Counted from the first letter of the stretch, positions 4,831 to 12,877 are shown. The stretch is DNA of 15,727 bases from Acidobacteria bacterium RIFCSPHIGHO2_01_FULL_67_28 (GCA_001766965.1 MEKM01000171.1:1-15727); one strand, 5' to 3'. Program-made: numbers and translations. Notes: generated from the letters alone by a model not told the origin.

Positions 4831-7245
4831 CTACATGCCATAGGTGCGCCGCAACAGCCGGCTGACGCGAGCGTGCAGCTCGGGCACCGAGAAGGGTTTG
4901 CCCATGTAGTCATCCGTCCCCACCAGGAATCCCTGGGTGCGGCTGGCTTCGTCGGTGTTGCCGGTCAGCATCATGATGGGAATGAAGGCGGTCTGGAGGC
5001 TGCTGCGCAGCTTCTGGCAGACTTCGAAGCCGTTCATCCCCGGCATCATTACGTCCAGCACCACCAGGTCGGGCTTCAGGTTCTCCACCGCCGCCACCCC
5101 TTCGAAACCGTTGGTGGCGGTGAAGACTTCGGGCTTCACCGGTAGCTGCTCGAGCGACTTCACCACCAGCCGCCGGATGGCGTCGTCGTCGTCCACCACC
5201 AGGATCTTCGGCGCTTTGCCCGGCGCCCGCCCGCCCGCCGCCGGCACGGCCGCCGCCACCGCCGCCGGCGCCTCCGCCACCGCGGGCCCGCCCGCCCCGG
5301 GCAGCAGGTGCGGCACCCGCCGCTCCCGCTCGCCGACAACGGTCATCTTGGTGACCTTGGCGCTGCAGTAGGGACAGATGCGCCACTCCGGCTTCAATTC
5401 CTGCCCGCACGCTTCGCAAACGACCTTGAGCGAGAACAGGCAGTAGGGGCAGGTGGCGAAGTCGAGGTTGATGAGGCTGCCGCAGTTCGGGCAGCGGATG
5501 ATCTCGTCTTCCTGGAGCTGGATGACCCGCAGGACTTCCTCGATGCTGGTGGCGCCTTCCTTGACCTTCTCCATCGCCGCTTGCAGCAGCAGCGTGGTGC
5601 CGGCGGCCACCGCCGCTTTGCGCAGCTCACTCTCGGGCGCTTTGCGGTTGATGAGGTCCTTGATGGTCGGCGTCATGCGCAGCAGCTCGTAGACGCCCAC
5701 CCGGCCCGAGTAGCCCGTCTTGCTGCAGGCGTCGCAGCCGCGGCCGTGAAAGAAGGCAAGGTCCGTGCCCTCGAGGTGCAGCCGCTCCAGGAGCTTCTCC
5801 GACGGCTTGTGCGGCTCCTTGCACTGCTCGCAGATGCGCCGCACCAGCCGCTGGGCCATGATGAGGTTCACGGAGGTGCCGATCAGGAACGGGTCCACGC
5901 CCAGGTCCAGGAGCCGCGCCACCGTGGCGGTGGTGCTGTTGGTGTGCAGCGTCGAGAGCACCAAGTGGCCGGTCATGGAGGCGTGGAACGCGATCTCGGC
6001 CGTCTCCAGGTCGCGGATCTCACCCACCAGGATGACGTTCGGGTCCTGGCGCAGGATGGAGCGCAAGCAGGCGGCGAAGGTCAGCCCGGCCTTGGTGTTC
6101 ACCTGCACCTGGTTGATGCCCTGGAGCTGGAACTCGATGGGGTCTTCCACGGTGATGATATTGATGGCCGGGTTCTTCTTCTCGTTCAGGATAGAGTAGA
6201 GCGAAGTGGTCTTGCCGCTGCTCGTCGGCCCCGTGACCAGAATCATCCCCTGCGGCTGCTCGGTGGCGTTCTTCAGGGTCTGCAGGTCTTCCGCCTTCAT
6301 CCCCAGGCTCGTCGTCGGAGGGATGGCGCGGCCCGAGCCGAGGACGCGCAGCACCACCTTCTCGCCGAAGTGCGTGGGCAAGGTGGAGACGCGCAGGTCC
6401 ACGCCGCGGTTTTCGATGTTCACCTTGATGCGGCCGTCCTGCGGCAGCCGCCGCTCGGCGATGTCCAGCTTGGACAGGATCTTCAGCCGCGACACCAGCG
6501 GGCCGTGCAGCCACTTGGGCACCTGCATGAAGTCGCGCAGCAGGCCGTCAACGCGAGTGCGCACCTGGACGTCGTGCAGCGTGGGCTCGATGTGGATGTC
6601 GCTCGCCCCCTGCTTGATCCCGTCCTGGATCACCAGGTTGACCATCTTCACCACCGGCGGCAGCTCCGCCTGGTTGCGCACGTCGCCCAGCGGCACATCG
6701 CCCCCTCCTTCTTCTCCCTCGCCGCTGACGATCTCGAGCTCCTCGCTCTCGGTGACGTTCTGGAGGAAGTCCTGGAGCCAGTTCTCGGGAGCGTAGTAGC
6801 GGTCGATGGCGTCCTTGACCTCGGTGCGGGTGGCCACCACCGTCTTGACGGCGCAGCCGGTGGCGAACTCGATGTCCTGGACGGCGGCGAAGTTGGTCGG
6901 GTCGGCTATGGCCAGCACGAGGGTGGGACGCCGCTTGGCGGCCACGGCCTCGCTCTCTTTCGGCCCTTCCTTCTTCAGGGGGATGCAGAAAAACTTGCGG
7001 GCGATTTCTTCGGAGATGGCGCGGACGGCGTCGGGCTCGACGGTGGTGGCGGCCAGCTTCACATAGGGGAGGTGCAGGTGCTCGGCGAAAAGCTCGGCCA
7101 GCTTTTCCTCGGTCACCCCTTTTTCGGCCAGGATGAACTCCCAGAACGGGCGCTTGCTCTGCTCGGCCTGGGCGAGGGCAGCCTTCACCTCGTCGGCCGG
7201 GAGCACACCGGCCTTCTCCAGAATGCTGGCGAGCTGTCGGCTCAT
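4831..7245 (-). CDS. pilB: PilB/GspE-type assembly ATPase fused to double zinc ribbon and C-terminal receiver domain
   Basis: The protein has 804 aa, against roughly 560-580 for ordinary PilB. Order: an MshEN/GspE N-terminal domain (about 5-150); the secretion ATPase core with Walker A GPTSSGKTT (339-347), Asp box VEDPIEF, Walker B VILVGEIRD (404-412) and His box MTGHLVLSTLH; a tetracysteine zinc site (C472, C475, C504, C507); a double zinc ribbon of four CxxC pairs (C585/588, 599/602, 610/613, 624/627); an Ala/Pro linker (645-678); and a REC domain (679-800) with D684-D687, phosphoacceptor D731, T761 and K783. It powers extension of type IV pili or a type II secretion pseudopilus at the inner membrane. 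The REC fusion suggests direct phospho-control of the motor. ATG 7245 begins MSRQLASILEKAG, normal for the family. No pilC, pilT or pilin gene is nearby, so gspE remains possible. Confidence 0.93.
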   Translation of the reverse strand: MSRQLASILEKAGVLPADEVKAALAQAEQSKRPFWEFILAEKGVTEEKLAELFAEHLHLPYVKLAATTVEPDAVRAISEEIARKFFCIPLKKEGPKESEAVAAKRRPTLVLAIADPTNFAAVQDIEFATGCAVKTVVATRTEVKDAIDRYYAPENWLQDFLQNVTESEELEIVSGEGEEGGGDVPLGDVRNQAELPPVVKMVNLVIQDGIKQGASDIHIEPTLHDVQVRTRVDGLLRDFMQVPKWLHGPLVSRLKILSKLDIAERRLPQDGRIKVNIENRGVDLRVSTLPTHFGEKVVLRVLGSGRAIPPTTSLGMKAEDLQTLKNATEQPQGMILVTGPTSSGKTTSLYSILNEKKNPAINIITVEDPIEFQLQGINQVQVNTKAGLTFAACLRSILRQDPNVILVGEIRDLETAEIAFHASMTGHLVLSTLHTNSTTATVARLLDLGVDPFLIGTSVNLIMAQRLVRRICEQCKEPHKPSEKLLERLHLEGTDLAFFHGRGCDACSKTGYSGRVGVYELLRMTPTIKDLINRKAPESELRKAAVAAGTTLLLQAAMEKVKEGATSIEEVLRVIQLQEDEIIRCPNCGSLINLDFATCPYCLFSLKVVCEACGQELKPEWRICPYCSAKVTKMTVVGERERRVPHLLPGAGGPAVAEAPAAVAAAVPAAGGRAPGKAPKILVVDDDDAIRRLVVKSLEQLPVKPEVFTATNGFEGVAAVENLKPDLVVLDVMMPGMNGFEVCQKLRSSLQTAFIPIMMLTGNTDEASRTQGFLVGTDDYMGKPFSVPELHARVSRLLRRTYGM

Positions 7246-7407
7246 CGGACCTGAGACTCCCCGCGGAGGGGTTGGGGGTAGCTTATATCTCCCTTCCCCG
7301 CCGGGCTGTCAACCCGCGACACGGCGCGCGGCGAACGACGCCGCGAGAATCATAATCCTGCCGAAGGCTATTTTCAACGCTGGGGCCGCGACCACCGCGA
7401 ACCGCCG
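7246..7407 (-). promoter_or_regulatory. Leader of the pilB-type operon with two candidate promoters
   Basis: Read on the minus strand, the distal candidate is TTGAAA (7372-7377), 17-bp spacer, TATGAT (7349-7354). The proximal candidate is TTGACA (7307-7312) with GATATA (7284-7289) after 17 bp, or TATAAG (7282-7287) after 19 bp. A GC-rich block ending CCCCTCCGCGGGGAG lies just before the start codon and could fold over the weak ribosome-binding site. The presence of promoters here suggests the ATPase is not dependent on the upstream permease transcript. Confidence 0.5.
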
Positions 7408-8496
7408 CTACTCGTAGGCGAGAGCCGCCACCGGGTCGGCCGCCGCGGCGCGCAGGGCGGGATACACCGCTCCCAGCGCGCACCCCAGCAGCGCCAGCCC
7501 GATTCCCCACCCCAGCCAGCGCAGGGTAATCAAGATGTTCATCGTCGGCCGCAGGCTGGTGAGAATCTCCTTGACCCCGTAGCTCGCCACCACGCCTACG
7601 AGGGCCCCCAGAACGGCAATGGCCAGCGCCTCGCGCACCAGCAGTCCCACGATGTCCCACCGCGAGGCGCCCAGCGCCTTGAGGATCCCGATCTCCCGCG
7701 TCCGCTCCAGCACCACCGTGTACATGCTCAAGAGCACAACCAGAAAAGTGATGACCAGCCCCACCAGGATGATAGCGCGCGTGAACGGGCGCACCTCGGG
7801 CAGGTTGTCCGACACCATCAGCGACAGGTACTCGTCCATCCGGCGGATGCTGTGCCGCGGCAGGAGCTGCACGAAGCGCTGGCGCACGCCCTCGGCGTCG
7901 CCCGTGCTTTTCACCCAGAACATCGACACGCGCTTTTCCACCCCCAGCAGTTCCTGGGCGGTGCGCAGGGGGATGAAGTAGCGGGCGCCGCGGCCGTGCT
8001 CGACGATGCCGCTCACCCGAAAGGGCTGGTTCAGCAGCTCCACCGTGTCGCCCACCTTCAGGTTCTTCGAAGCCGCCTTGATGTCGTCAATGATGACGTC
8101 GTGCGGGTCCTGGAAGGGCCCGCCCTGGTGAAAGAGGAAGCCGGTGCCCAGCCGGCTGTAGGTGTCGTAGTCGATGCCGTAAATCATGGTCAGGCTGTTG
8201 GTGTTCACCACCGCCAGCACCGGCGACACCTCTTCCACCCCTTCGACCTGCCGCAGTTTCCCGGCCATGTCCTCCGGCAGCACCGCGCTCGAAAACGCCA
8301 GAAACACGGAGGAGTTGGGCGGCTGCACCAGCAGGTCGGCTCCGATGCCCCGCACGCGCTCGCCCCATTCCTTCACGATGCCGTCGGTCAGCCCCATCAG
8401 GAACAGCAACAGGAAAACCTGGAGGCTGACCGCCGCCACGCTCAACGCCGTGCGCACCGGGCGGGCGCGCAGGTTCGCCCAAATCAGCTCTCGCAC
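7408..8496 (-). CDS. FtsX/MacB-type ABC transporter permease
   Basis: The 362-aa protein starts at GTG 8496 with AGAGGGA about 4 nt upstream. It has the MacB/LolC layout: TM1 (about 16-36), an extracytoplasmic core domain (about 40-235; ADLLVQPPNSS, SRLGTGFLF), then three helices (about 240-262, 288-308, 326-346). The FtsX signature ERTREIGILKALGASRWDI (264-282) and the C-terminal P-A-L-R-A-A-A-A-D-P-V-A-A-L end are present. Such permeases work with a LolD/MacB-like ATPase to export or mechanically act on lipoproteins, peptides or envelope enzymes. No ATPase, second permease or membrane-fusion protein is next to it: downstream is the pilB-type gene, upstream a divergent gene. The partner must be encoded elsewhere. 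Substrate unknown. Confidence 0.9.
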   Translation of the reverse strand: MRELIWANLRARPVRTALSVAAVSLQVFLLLFLMGLTDGIVKEWGERVRGIGADLLVQPPNSSVFLAFSSAVLPEDMAGKLRQVEGVEEVSPVLAVVNTNSLTMIYGIDYDTYSRLGTGFLFHQGGPFQDPHDVIIDDIKAASKNLKVGDTVELLNQPFRVSGIVEHGRGARYFIPLRTAQELLGVEKRVSMFWVKSTGDAEGVRQRFVQLLPRHSIRRMDEYLSLMVSDNLPEVRPFTRAIILVGLVITFLVVLLSMYTVVLERTREIGILKALGASRWDIVGLLVREALAIAVLGALVGVVASYGVKEILTSLRPTMNILITLRWLGWGIGLALLGCALGAVYPALRAAAADPVAALAYE

Positions 8497-8551
8497 TCGT
8501 CCCTCTCTTAAGCCGCTGCTAAAAATTCTACTCTAACACTCCCCTGCGGCC

Positions 8552-8581
8552 TTGACAACCCGCGCGCCCGCTGCCTACCAT
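8552..8581 (+). promoter_or_regulatory. Candidate sigma-70 promoter for the O-antigen ligase-like gene
   Basis: A perfect TTGACA (8552-8557), an 18-bp spacer and TACCAT (8576-8581, 4 of 6 matches). Transcription would begin near 8588, only about 9 nt before ATG 8597, leaving almost no leader and no ribosome-binding site. Confidence 0.5.
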
Positions 8582-8596
8582 CGCCGCGTCCCGCAG

Positions 8597-10063
8597 ATGG
8601 CCCCTTTGCCGCCGACAGCAGATTGGTGGGAACGCTCGGCCCGGTTCCTCCTGATCCTTTTCGCCGCCGCCCTGCCGCACTCCATTGCCGTCGCGCAGGC
8701 GCTGGCGGGCGCGGCCCTGCTGCTCTGGGCCGGCGGGCATCTGGCGCGCCGCCAGCGCCCAGCGCGCACGCCGCTTGACCTTTCCATCCTTCTCTTCGTC
8801 GGTGCCACCGTCCTGGCGGCCGTCTTTTCGCTTGAGCCTTCGGTCAGCGTCAGCAAGCTCGGCCGCACCGCCCTCATCCTCATCGTCCCGCTCGCCGCCG
8901 GATTGATTGCCAGCCGCCGCCAGGCGATTGTCCTCGCGCTCGTGCTCGTGGCCTCGGCCGGGGTCGGCGCGCTGGTCACGCTCGGCGAGAAGGCTCTCGG
9001 GCGCGGCGTGGACGTGGTCGAAATCGCGCGCGACAGCCCTTTGCGAGGACGCGTGCGTCCCCACGACGTCCTCCTCGAATGTGACGGCCAAGCCATCCGC
9101 GGCCCAGCCCATTTCGAGGAGCTGCTGGCCCGGCATGACCGCTCCCGTCCGCTCCGCTGCGAAGGCATGCGTGCCGGAATGCTTCCCTTCGCCTTCAAGC
9201 TGGGACCCAAGCGGTTCCCCCGGGAGCCCGGGCCGGACGGCTGGGGCTACCGGGTGAAAGTGGGCCGCGGCTTGCGCGCCCGCGGCACCTACAGCCATCC
9301 GGTGACCTACGCCGAAGTCCTGCTGCAACTCACGGCGCTCCTGGGCGGGCTGTGGCTCGCCTGTCCGCGCAAAACCAGCCGCGCCGGCGCCGCTCTCTTT
9401 TTCGCCGGGCTCCTGCTTCTCGCGGCGCTGGCCGCCACCTTCACGCGCGCTTCCTGGGCGGCGCTGGCGGTGGCGGGACTGGCGATGCTGGGAATGCGGC
9501 TCGGCTGGCGATGGTCCCTGCTCATGCTGGGGCCGGCGGCGACCGCGCTCGTTGGCGCCAACCAGCTGCTCGTGCGCTGGCGCGGCGTGGGCTTCTACAA
9601 CCCCGCCGACACCAGCATCCAATACCGTTGGATGATGTGGGAGGACGGCTGGCGGCTCATCCGCGAACACCCGCTGCTCGGCATCGGGATGGATTCGGTC
9701 TTGAGCCGCTGGCAGGAGCTGGGTCTCCGCGCCTACCAGCAGTTCGGGCTGGTCAGCCACTTCCACTCGACGCCCATCCAAATCGCTGTCGAGCGCGGCC
9801 TGCTGGGACTCGCGGCCTGGCTGCTCTTGATGGTGCTCTACCTCCGCCTGCTGGCCCAGCTCGCCCTGCGCACGCGCGCGGCCTCTGACTGGCGGGAGCA
9901 CGGCCTGGCGCTCGGCCTCTTCGGCGCGGCCTGCGGCTTCCTCGCGAGCGGCCTGGTGCATTACAACTTCGGCGACTCGGAAGTGGTGATGGTCTTCTGG
10001 CTGCTCGTTGGCGTCGCGCTGGCGCTCGACCGGATGACGCGACCGGCAGCCGACGCCACTTGA
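8597..10063 (+). CDS. O-antigen ligase / Wzy-family membrane protein with PDZ-like insertion
   Basis: This 488-aa polytopic protein has about ten hydrophobic helices. Wzy_C/WaaL family signs are the RARGTYSHPVTYAEVLLQL segment (227-245), TFTRASWAAL (281-290; conserved Arg), IREHPLLGIGMDS (355-367) and SHFHSTPIQIAVERGLLGL (387-405) with the large-loop histidines. Enzymes of this family join undecaprenyl-linked glycans to lipid A core or polymerise them in the periplasm. Residues about 137-192 read GVDVVEIARDSPLRGRVRPH, then DVLLECDGQAI, the beta-strand, 'DSP' and 'GD(x)L..(D)G' pattern of a PDZ domain, inserted before the ligase signature; this is not usual. ATG 8597 is chosen because the candidate -35 overlaps the TTG at 8552. 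No ribosome-binding site is visible. The acceptor and donor glycan are unknown; a convergent ArnT-like gene follows. Confidence 0.85.
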   Translation: MAPLPPTADWWERSARFLLILFAAALPHSIAVAQALAGAALLLWAGGHLARRQRPARTPLDLSILLFVGATVLAAVFSLEPSVSVSKLGRTALILIVPLAAGLIASRRQAIVLALVLVASAGVGALVTLGEKALGRGVDVVEIARDSPLRGRVRPHDVLLECDGQAIRGPAHFEELLARHDRSRPLRCEGMRAGMLPFAFKLGPKRFPREPGPDGWGYRVKVGRGLRARGTYSHPVTYAEVLLQLTALLGGLWLACPRKTSRAGAALFFAGLLLLAALAATFTRASWAALAVAGLAMLGMRLGWRWSLLMLGPAATALVGANQLLVRWRGVGFYNPADTSIQYRWMMWEDGWRLIREHPLLGIGMDSVLSRWQELGLRAYQQFGLVSHFHSTPIQIAVERGLLGLAAWLLLMVLYLRLLAQLALRTRAASDWREHGLALGLFGAACGFLASGLVHYNFGDSEVVMVFWLLVGVALALDRMTRPAADAT

Positions 10064-10072
10064 GGCGCGAGC

Positions 10073-10192
10073 GGCCTTCGTCCTGGTAGCGGCGAGGAAC
10101 GCGCATAAGCGCCGGCAGGCGCTTGCGTTCCTCGTCGGGGTTTCCCGAACTGCCGACGACGAAGGCCGACTACGCCTTCGTCGCCGCTACCA
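10073..10192. repeat. Large nested inverted repeat / cruciform between convergent genes
   Basis: Three nested inverted pairs: GGCCTTCGTC (10073-10082) with GACGAAGGCC (10158-10167); TGGTAGCGGCGA (10084-10095) with TCGCCGCTACCA (10181-10192); CGAGGAACGC (10093-10102) with GCGTTCCTCG (10125-10134). The last contains an inner hairpin, AAGCGCC-GGCA-GGCGCTT (10107-10124). The first two pairs cannot all form in one simple fold, so alternative structures are possible. It probably serves as a two-way terminator between the ligase and glycosyltransferase genes, or is a dispersed REP-like element. Confidence 0.75.
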
Positions 10193-10203
10193 AGCCCTGT
10201 TCT

Positions 10204-11691
10204 CTACCAGGTCTTGATCCCGCGGATGTCCAGCTCTCGGTTCGCCAGCAACACTAGCTCGCCCGCTTCGCGAACCAAGCGAGCCTCGGGCACGCTCCGG
10301 CTCACCGCGGGAACCTCCGCGCGTCGCACCAGGCACAGGACCAGCCCGGAGCCTGCGAAGGCACGCTGAAGCCTCTTCGGGGCGAGCTTGACCGGCGTGG
10401 CGCCGTGGTCGGAATAGAAAAGCAGGGCGTTGTTTTTATTGAAATGCACTTCGGGAGAAGCGATCACCCGCGCGCCCTGGTCCACGAAGTGCTTGACGTA
10501 GGGAGCCAGCACGCGCACCTCTACCTCGCGTTCGGAGGAGAGCGGCAGGGGGGTGGCGTTCACGACCAGCGCCCCGATCACGGTGAAGAGCGCCGCGCCG
10601 CGGACAAAGATTCTCTTGCCCCGCTCTGCCAGGAGTTGATCCAGCGCGTAGCCGGAGAGGACGGCTGTGGCCGGGAAGAGGGGGAGCAGGTAGCGGATGT
10701 TCTTCGCGCCGGCCAGGCTTAGCCCCACGAGGTAAACCATTACCCAAAGTAGCAGCAGGGTCGTGCGCTCATCCCGCATTCCCTTGCCCGCCTTCCACAG
10801 TTTGACGCCGCCAATCAGGGAAAAGGGAAGCCACGGCCAGTATCCGGTGGCCAGCTCCTGGAGATAGTAAAGGTGCGAACCCCAGGAGTGGCTGCCCTTG
10901 ACCACGCCGTAGGACCAGATCAATTGCACGAAGTGTCCTTCCACGAAGGCCTGCCCGTGCAGCCAGTACTGGTGCGCATACCAGGCGAGTCCCACGACCG
11001 TGAGCAGCAGGTTGCCCAGCCAGAAGTACGGCTCGCGCAAGACGCTCCACTTGCGCGCCGCAAGGATATAAAGCCCGGAGATCGCCAGCGGAAGCAGGCC
11101 CAGTATGCTTTTCATCGCCAGGCAGGCTGCGATGCTCACGCCCCACAGCAGGAAATACCGCCGGTCTTTTTGCAAGGCCAGGACAAGCGCCAGGATCGCC
11201 AGGCAGACCAGGAATGCCAGGGGCACGTCCCGGAGCGCGTGCCGGGCGTAGCGGGCAAAGGGAATCGTGGCGGCCAGAACGAAGGCGGAGAAGAAACCCA
11301 CCCAGGGGTTGAACAGCTTCCGGGCCAAAAGGTACGTCATCGCCACGGCCAAGAGGCCGCCGAGCGCCGAGGGAAACCGGGCCGCGTACTCCCCGACGCC
11401 AAAAATCTTGTATGACAGCGTCACCAGCCAGGGGAAAAGAGGCGGCGTGTCGAAGACGGGTCGGCCCTCGATGTGGATCGTCAGCCAGTTGCCCGTTGCG
11501 AGGATTTCTTTGCCTTGCTGGGCGTAGATGCAGTCGTCGTAATTGGCGAGGCCATGCCCGTCCAGCTTGGAGAAGAAAGCGAAGGCGGCGAAGGCCAGCA
11601 CCAGCAGGAGCTGGAAGCGCGGAGTCAGAAGGACGGCGTCGTAGAGACTGTCCCCGAGCGGGCGCCCCGCCTCCGCTCCGCGCGGGTTCAT
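10204..11691 (-). CDS. ArnT/PMT-like integral membrane glycosyltransferase (PMT_2 superfamily)
   Basis: The protein has 495 aa from ATG 11691. The N-terminal helix (about 26-42) is followed by the periplasmic loop HGLANYDDCIYAQQGKEIL with the acidic pair D52/D53 expected of GT-C enzymes, then GRPVFDTPPLFPWLV and GEYAARFPSALGGLLAV, all typical of ArnT and PMT_2 proteins. About ten further helices follow, with a soluble C-terminal region (about 395-495). Such enzymes use polyprenyl-phosphate sugars to modify lipid A, glycans or proteins on the periplasmic side. The start overlaps the stop of the 91-aa gene as ATGA, so translation is coupled; an in-frame extension to 11859 lies antisense-like over that gene and is rejected. 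Sugar donor and acceptor cannot be told from sequence. Confidence 0.88.
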   Translation of the reverse strand: MNPRGAEAGRPLGDSLYDAVLLTPRFQLLLVLAFAAFAFFSKLDGHGLANYDDCIYAQQGKEILATGNWLTIHIEGRPVFDTPPLFPWLVTLSYKIFGVGEYAARFPSALGGLLAVAMTYLLARKLFNPWVGFFSAFVLAATIPFARYARHALRDVPLAFLVCLAILALVLALQKDRRYFLLWGVSIAACLAMKSILGLLPLAISGLYILAARKWSVLREPYFWLGNLLLTVVGLAWYAHQYWLHGQAFVEGHFVQLIWSYGVVKGSHSWGSHLYYLQELATGYWPWLPFSLIGGVKLWKAGKGMRDERTTLLLLWVMVYLVGLSLAGAKNIRYLLPLFPATAVLSGYALDQLLAERGKRIFVRGAALFTVIGALVVNATPLPLSSEREVEVRVLAPYVKHFVDQGARVIASPEVHFNKNNALLFYSDHGATPVKLAPKRLQRAFAGSGLVLCLVRRAEVPAVSRSVPEARLVREAGELVLLANRELDIRGIKTW

Positions 11692-11963
11692 CCCCGTTTC
11701 TCGCCCCCTGCGCCGGTGGGTGCCTCGCTGGCCTGGCGGGCGCGGCGAAAAGACTCGAGCGTCCAGGAATCGTCCTGGACGTTCTGGTTGTGGCGGAGGA
11801 TGTAGACGTCGCCGTCGTCGGCGCGCACGCGGAAGTAGATGTCGTCGGGGCCGTACCACTGGTCGAGAACTTCTTCGACCTCAAAGGTGCGCCCGGCCAG
11901 CGTGAAGCGCAGCGGGCGCTCGTCGGCCTTCTGCCCTGCGTAGCACTCGACCTGCACTTTCAC
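11688..11963 (-). CDS. Conserved-looking 91-aa hypothetical protein
   Basis: The protein starts at GTG 11963: MKVQVECYAGQKADERPLRF. Its composition is that of a small beta-rich soluble protein: TLAGRTFEVEEVLDQWYGPD, DIYFRVRADDGDVYILRHN, WTLESFRRA. A single Cys7 and paired Trp/Tyr residues stand out. There is no signal peptide or membrane helix. I do not recognise the family. It lies 10 bp downstream of the 276-aa unknown gene and overlaps the ArnT-like gene by 4 nt, so it belongs to a three-gene operon. The regular amphipathic strands and codon use like its neighbours support a real gene. Function not assigned. Confidence 0.75.
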   Translation of the reverse strand: MKVQVECYAGQKADERPLRFTLAGRTFEVEEVLDQWYGPDDIYFRVRADDGDVYILRHNQNVQDDSWTLESFRRARQASEAPTGAGGEKRG

Positions 11964-11973
11964 GGAAACCAGT

Positions 11974-12804
11974 CTAGCCGAGGAGGCGAGCGAGGAGACC
12001 CTTTTTCTTTTTCACGGTGGTCTGGTAAGGAGCGAAGAGCGCGGCGGGAAGCTTGCGCTTGCCGTTCTCCTGGGTTTTCTCGGCGCCGCGCCGCTGGCGG
12101 ATTTTTTCCTGGAGCTCGTAGACGATCTTCTTGGCCGCCTCCACGCCCGTGGGCCCGATACCGACGAGTTCCCCCTGGCGGTTCTTGACCAGCTGCCAGC
12201 GGTCGTCTTCGACCGGGTCAACGCGCTCGGGAAAGAGCTCGAAGAAAAGCTCCAGATACTCCTCGTCGAACGCCGGGCAGTGCTGGAAGCCGGAATAGAG
12301 ATGCTTGCGAACGTGCTCGGCGATGCGGGCCTTGTCGAAAACCCAGGCGCCGCCCGCCTCGAGCCGCCCGAACGTCAGCCACTCGTTGTTGATGCGGTCC
12401 GACAGGTTGGCGATGGCGTAGCGGCAGCCGAAGCCGCTCCAGAAGTTGCCGTCGAAGAAGCAGTGCTCCCGCCGCGGCCGGCGCAGGAGCTCGCGGAAGC
12501 AGTGGGTGAGCTGGGCCATCTGGTGCCAGGCGATTTCAGCGCCGTGGAGCCAGGCGCGCTTGTGGTGGAGGTCCCAGGCGGCGTCCTTGAGCTCTTGCAA
12601 CGCATCGAGCTCGGAAAGCTGGTAGGTGACGCGCACCCGCAGCGCCTTGCCTTCGCCGAACTGCTGGAAGCTCGGATGGCGGCGCGCGGCCTCGACCGCC
12701 TGCTCGAAAGCTGCCACGGTGGCGTGCGCGAGCTCGACGGTAATTCCCTGCTCCGGAATCCCCGGCTCGACAACGGCGCTCGCTGCTTTAGCCTGCTCGC
12801 TCAT
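11974..12804 (-). CDS. Hypothetical soluble 276-aa protein
   Basis: ATG 12804 is preferred over TTG 12816 because the likely promoter (12825-12854) would start the transcript near 12818. After a disordered start (MSEQAKAASAVVEPGIPEQG) come segments such as ITVELAHATVAAFEQAVEAA, LRVRVTYQLSELDALQELKD, HCFFDGNFWSGFGCRYAIAN and FDEEYLELFFELFPERVDPV. The tail is strongly basic (TTVKKKKGLLARLLG). There are no membrane helices or signal peptide. It looks like a folded alpha/beta cytoplasmic protein with a charged tail that may contact nucleic acid or membrane. I do not recognise the family. It is the first gene of the operon with the 91-aa protein and the ArnT-like transferase. Confidence 0.75.
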   Translation of the reverse strand: MSEQAKAASAVVEPGIPEQGITVELAHATVAAFEQAVEAARRHPSFQQFGEGKALRVRVTYQLSELDALQELKDAAWDLHHKRAWLHGAEIAWHQMAQLTHCFRELLRRPRREHCFFDGNFWSGFGCRYAIANLSDRINNEWLTFGRLEAGGAWVFDKARIAEHVRKHLYSGFQHCPAFDEEYLELFFELFPERVDPVEDDRWQLVKNRQGELVGIGPTGVEAAKKIVYELQEKIRQRRGAEKTQENGKRKLPAALFAPYQTTVKKKKGLLARLLG

Positions 12805-12824
12805 GGCCTCGCCCAAAGCCCGTC

Positions 12825-12854
12825 ATTCTACGCGGGAACCGCCGCCGCTGGCAA
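12825..12854 (-). promoter_or_regulatory. Candidate promoter for the 276-aa / 91-aa / glycosyltransferase operon
   Basis: On the minus strand, TTGCCA (12849-12854), an 18-bp spacer and TAGAAT (12825-12830). It points into the operon and predicts a leader of about 14 nt before ATG 12804. Confidence 0.5.
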
Positions 12855-12877
12855 CGCCGCCCGGCCGGAGAAAACCT

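Noticed and set aside
5308..7254. A 648-codon plus-strand open frame
   Set aside because: It is the antisense shadow of the pilB-type gene; the composition is a high-GC artefact without recognisable domains.
8528..9961. A 477-codon minus-strand open frame
   Set aside because: Antisense shadow of the ligase-like gene; charged, Arg/Gln-rich low-complexity translation.
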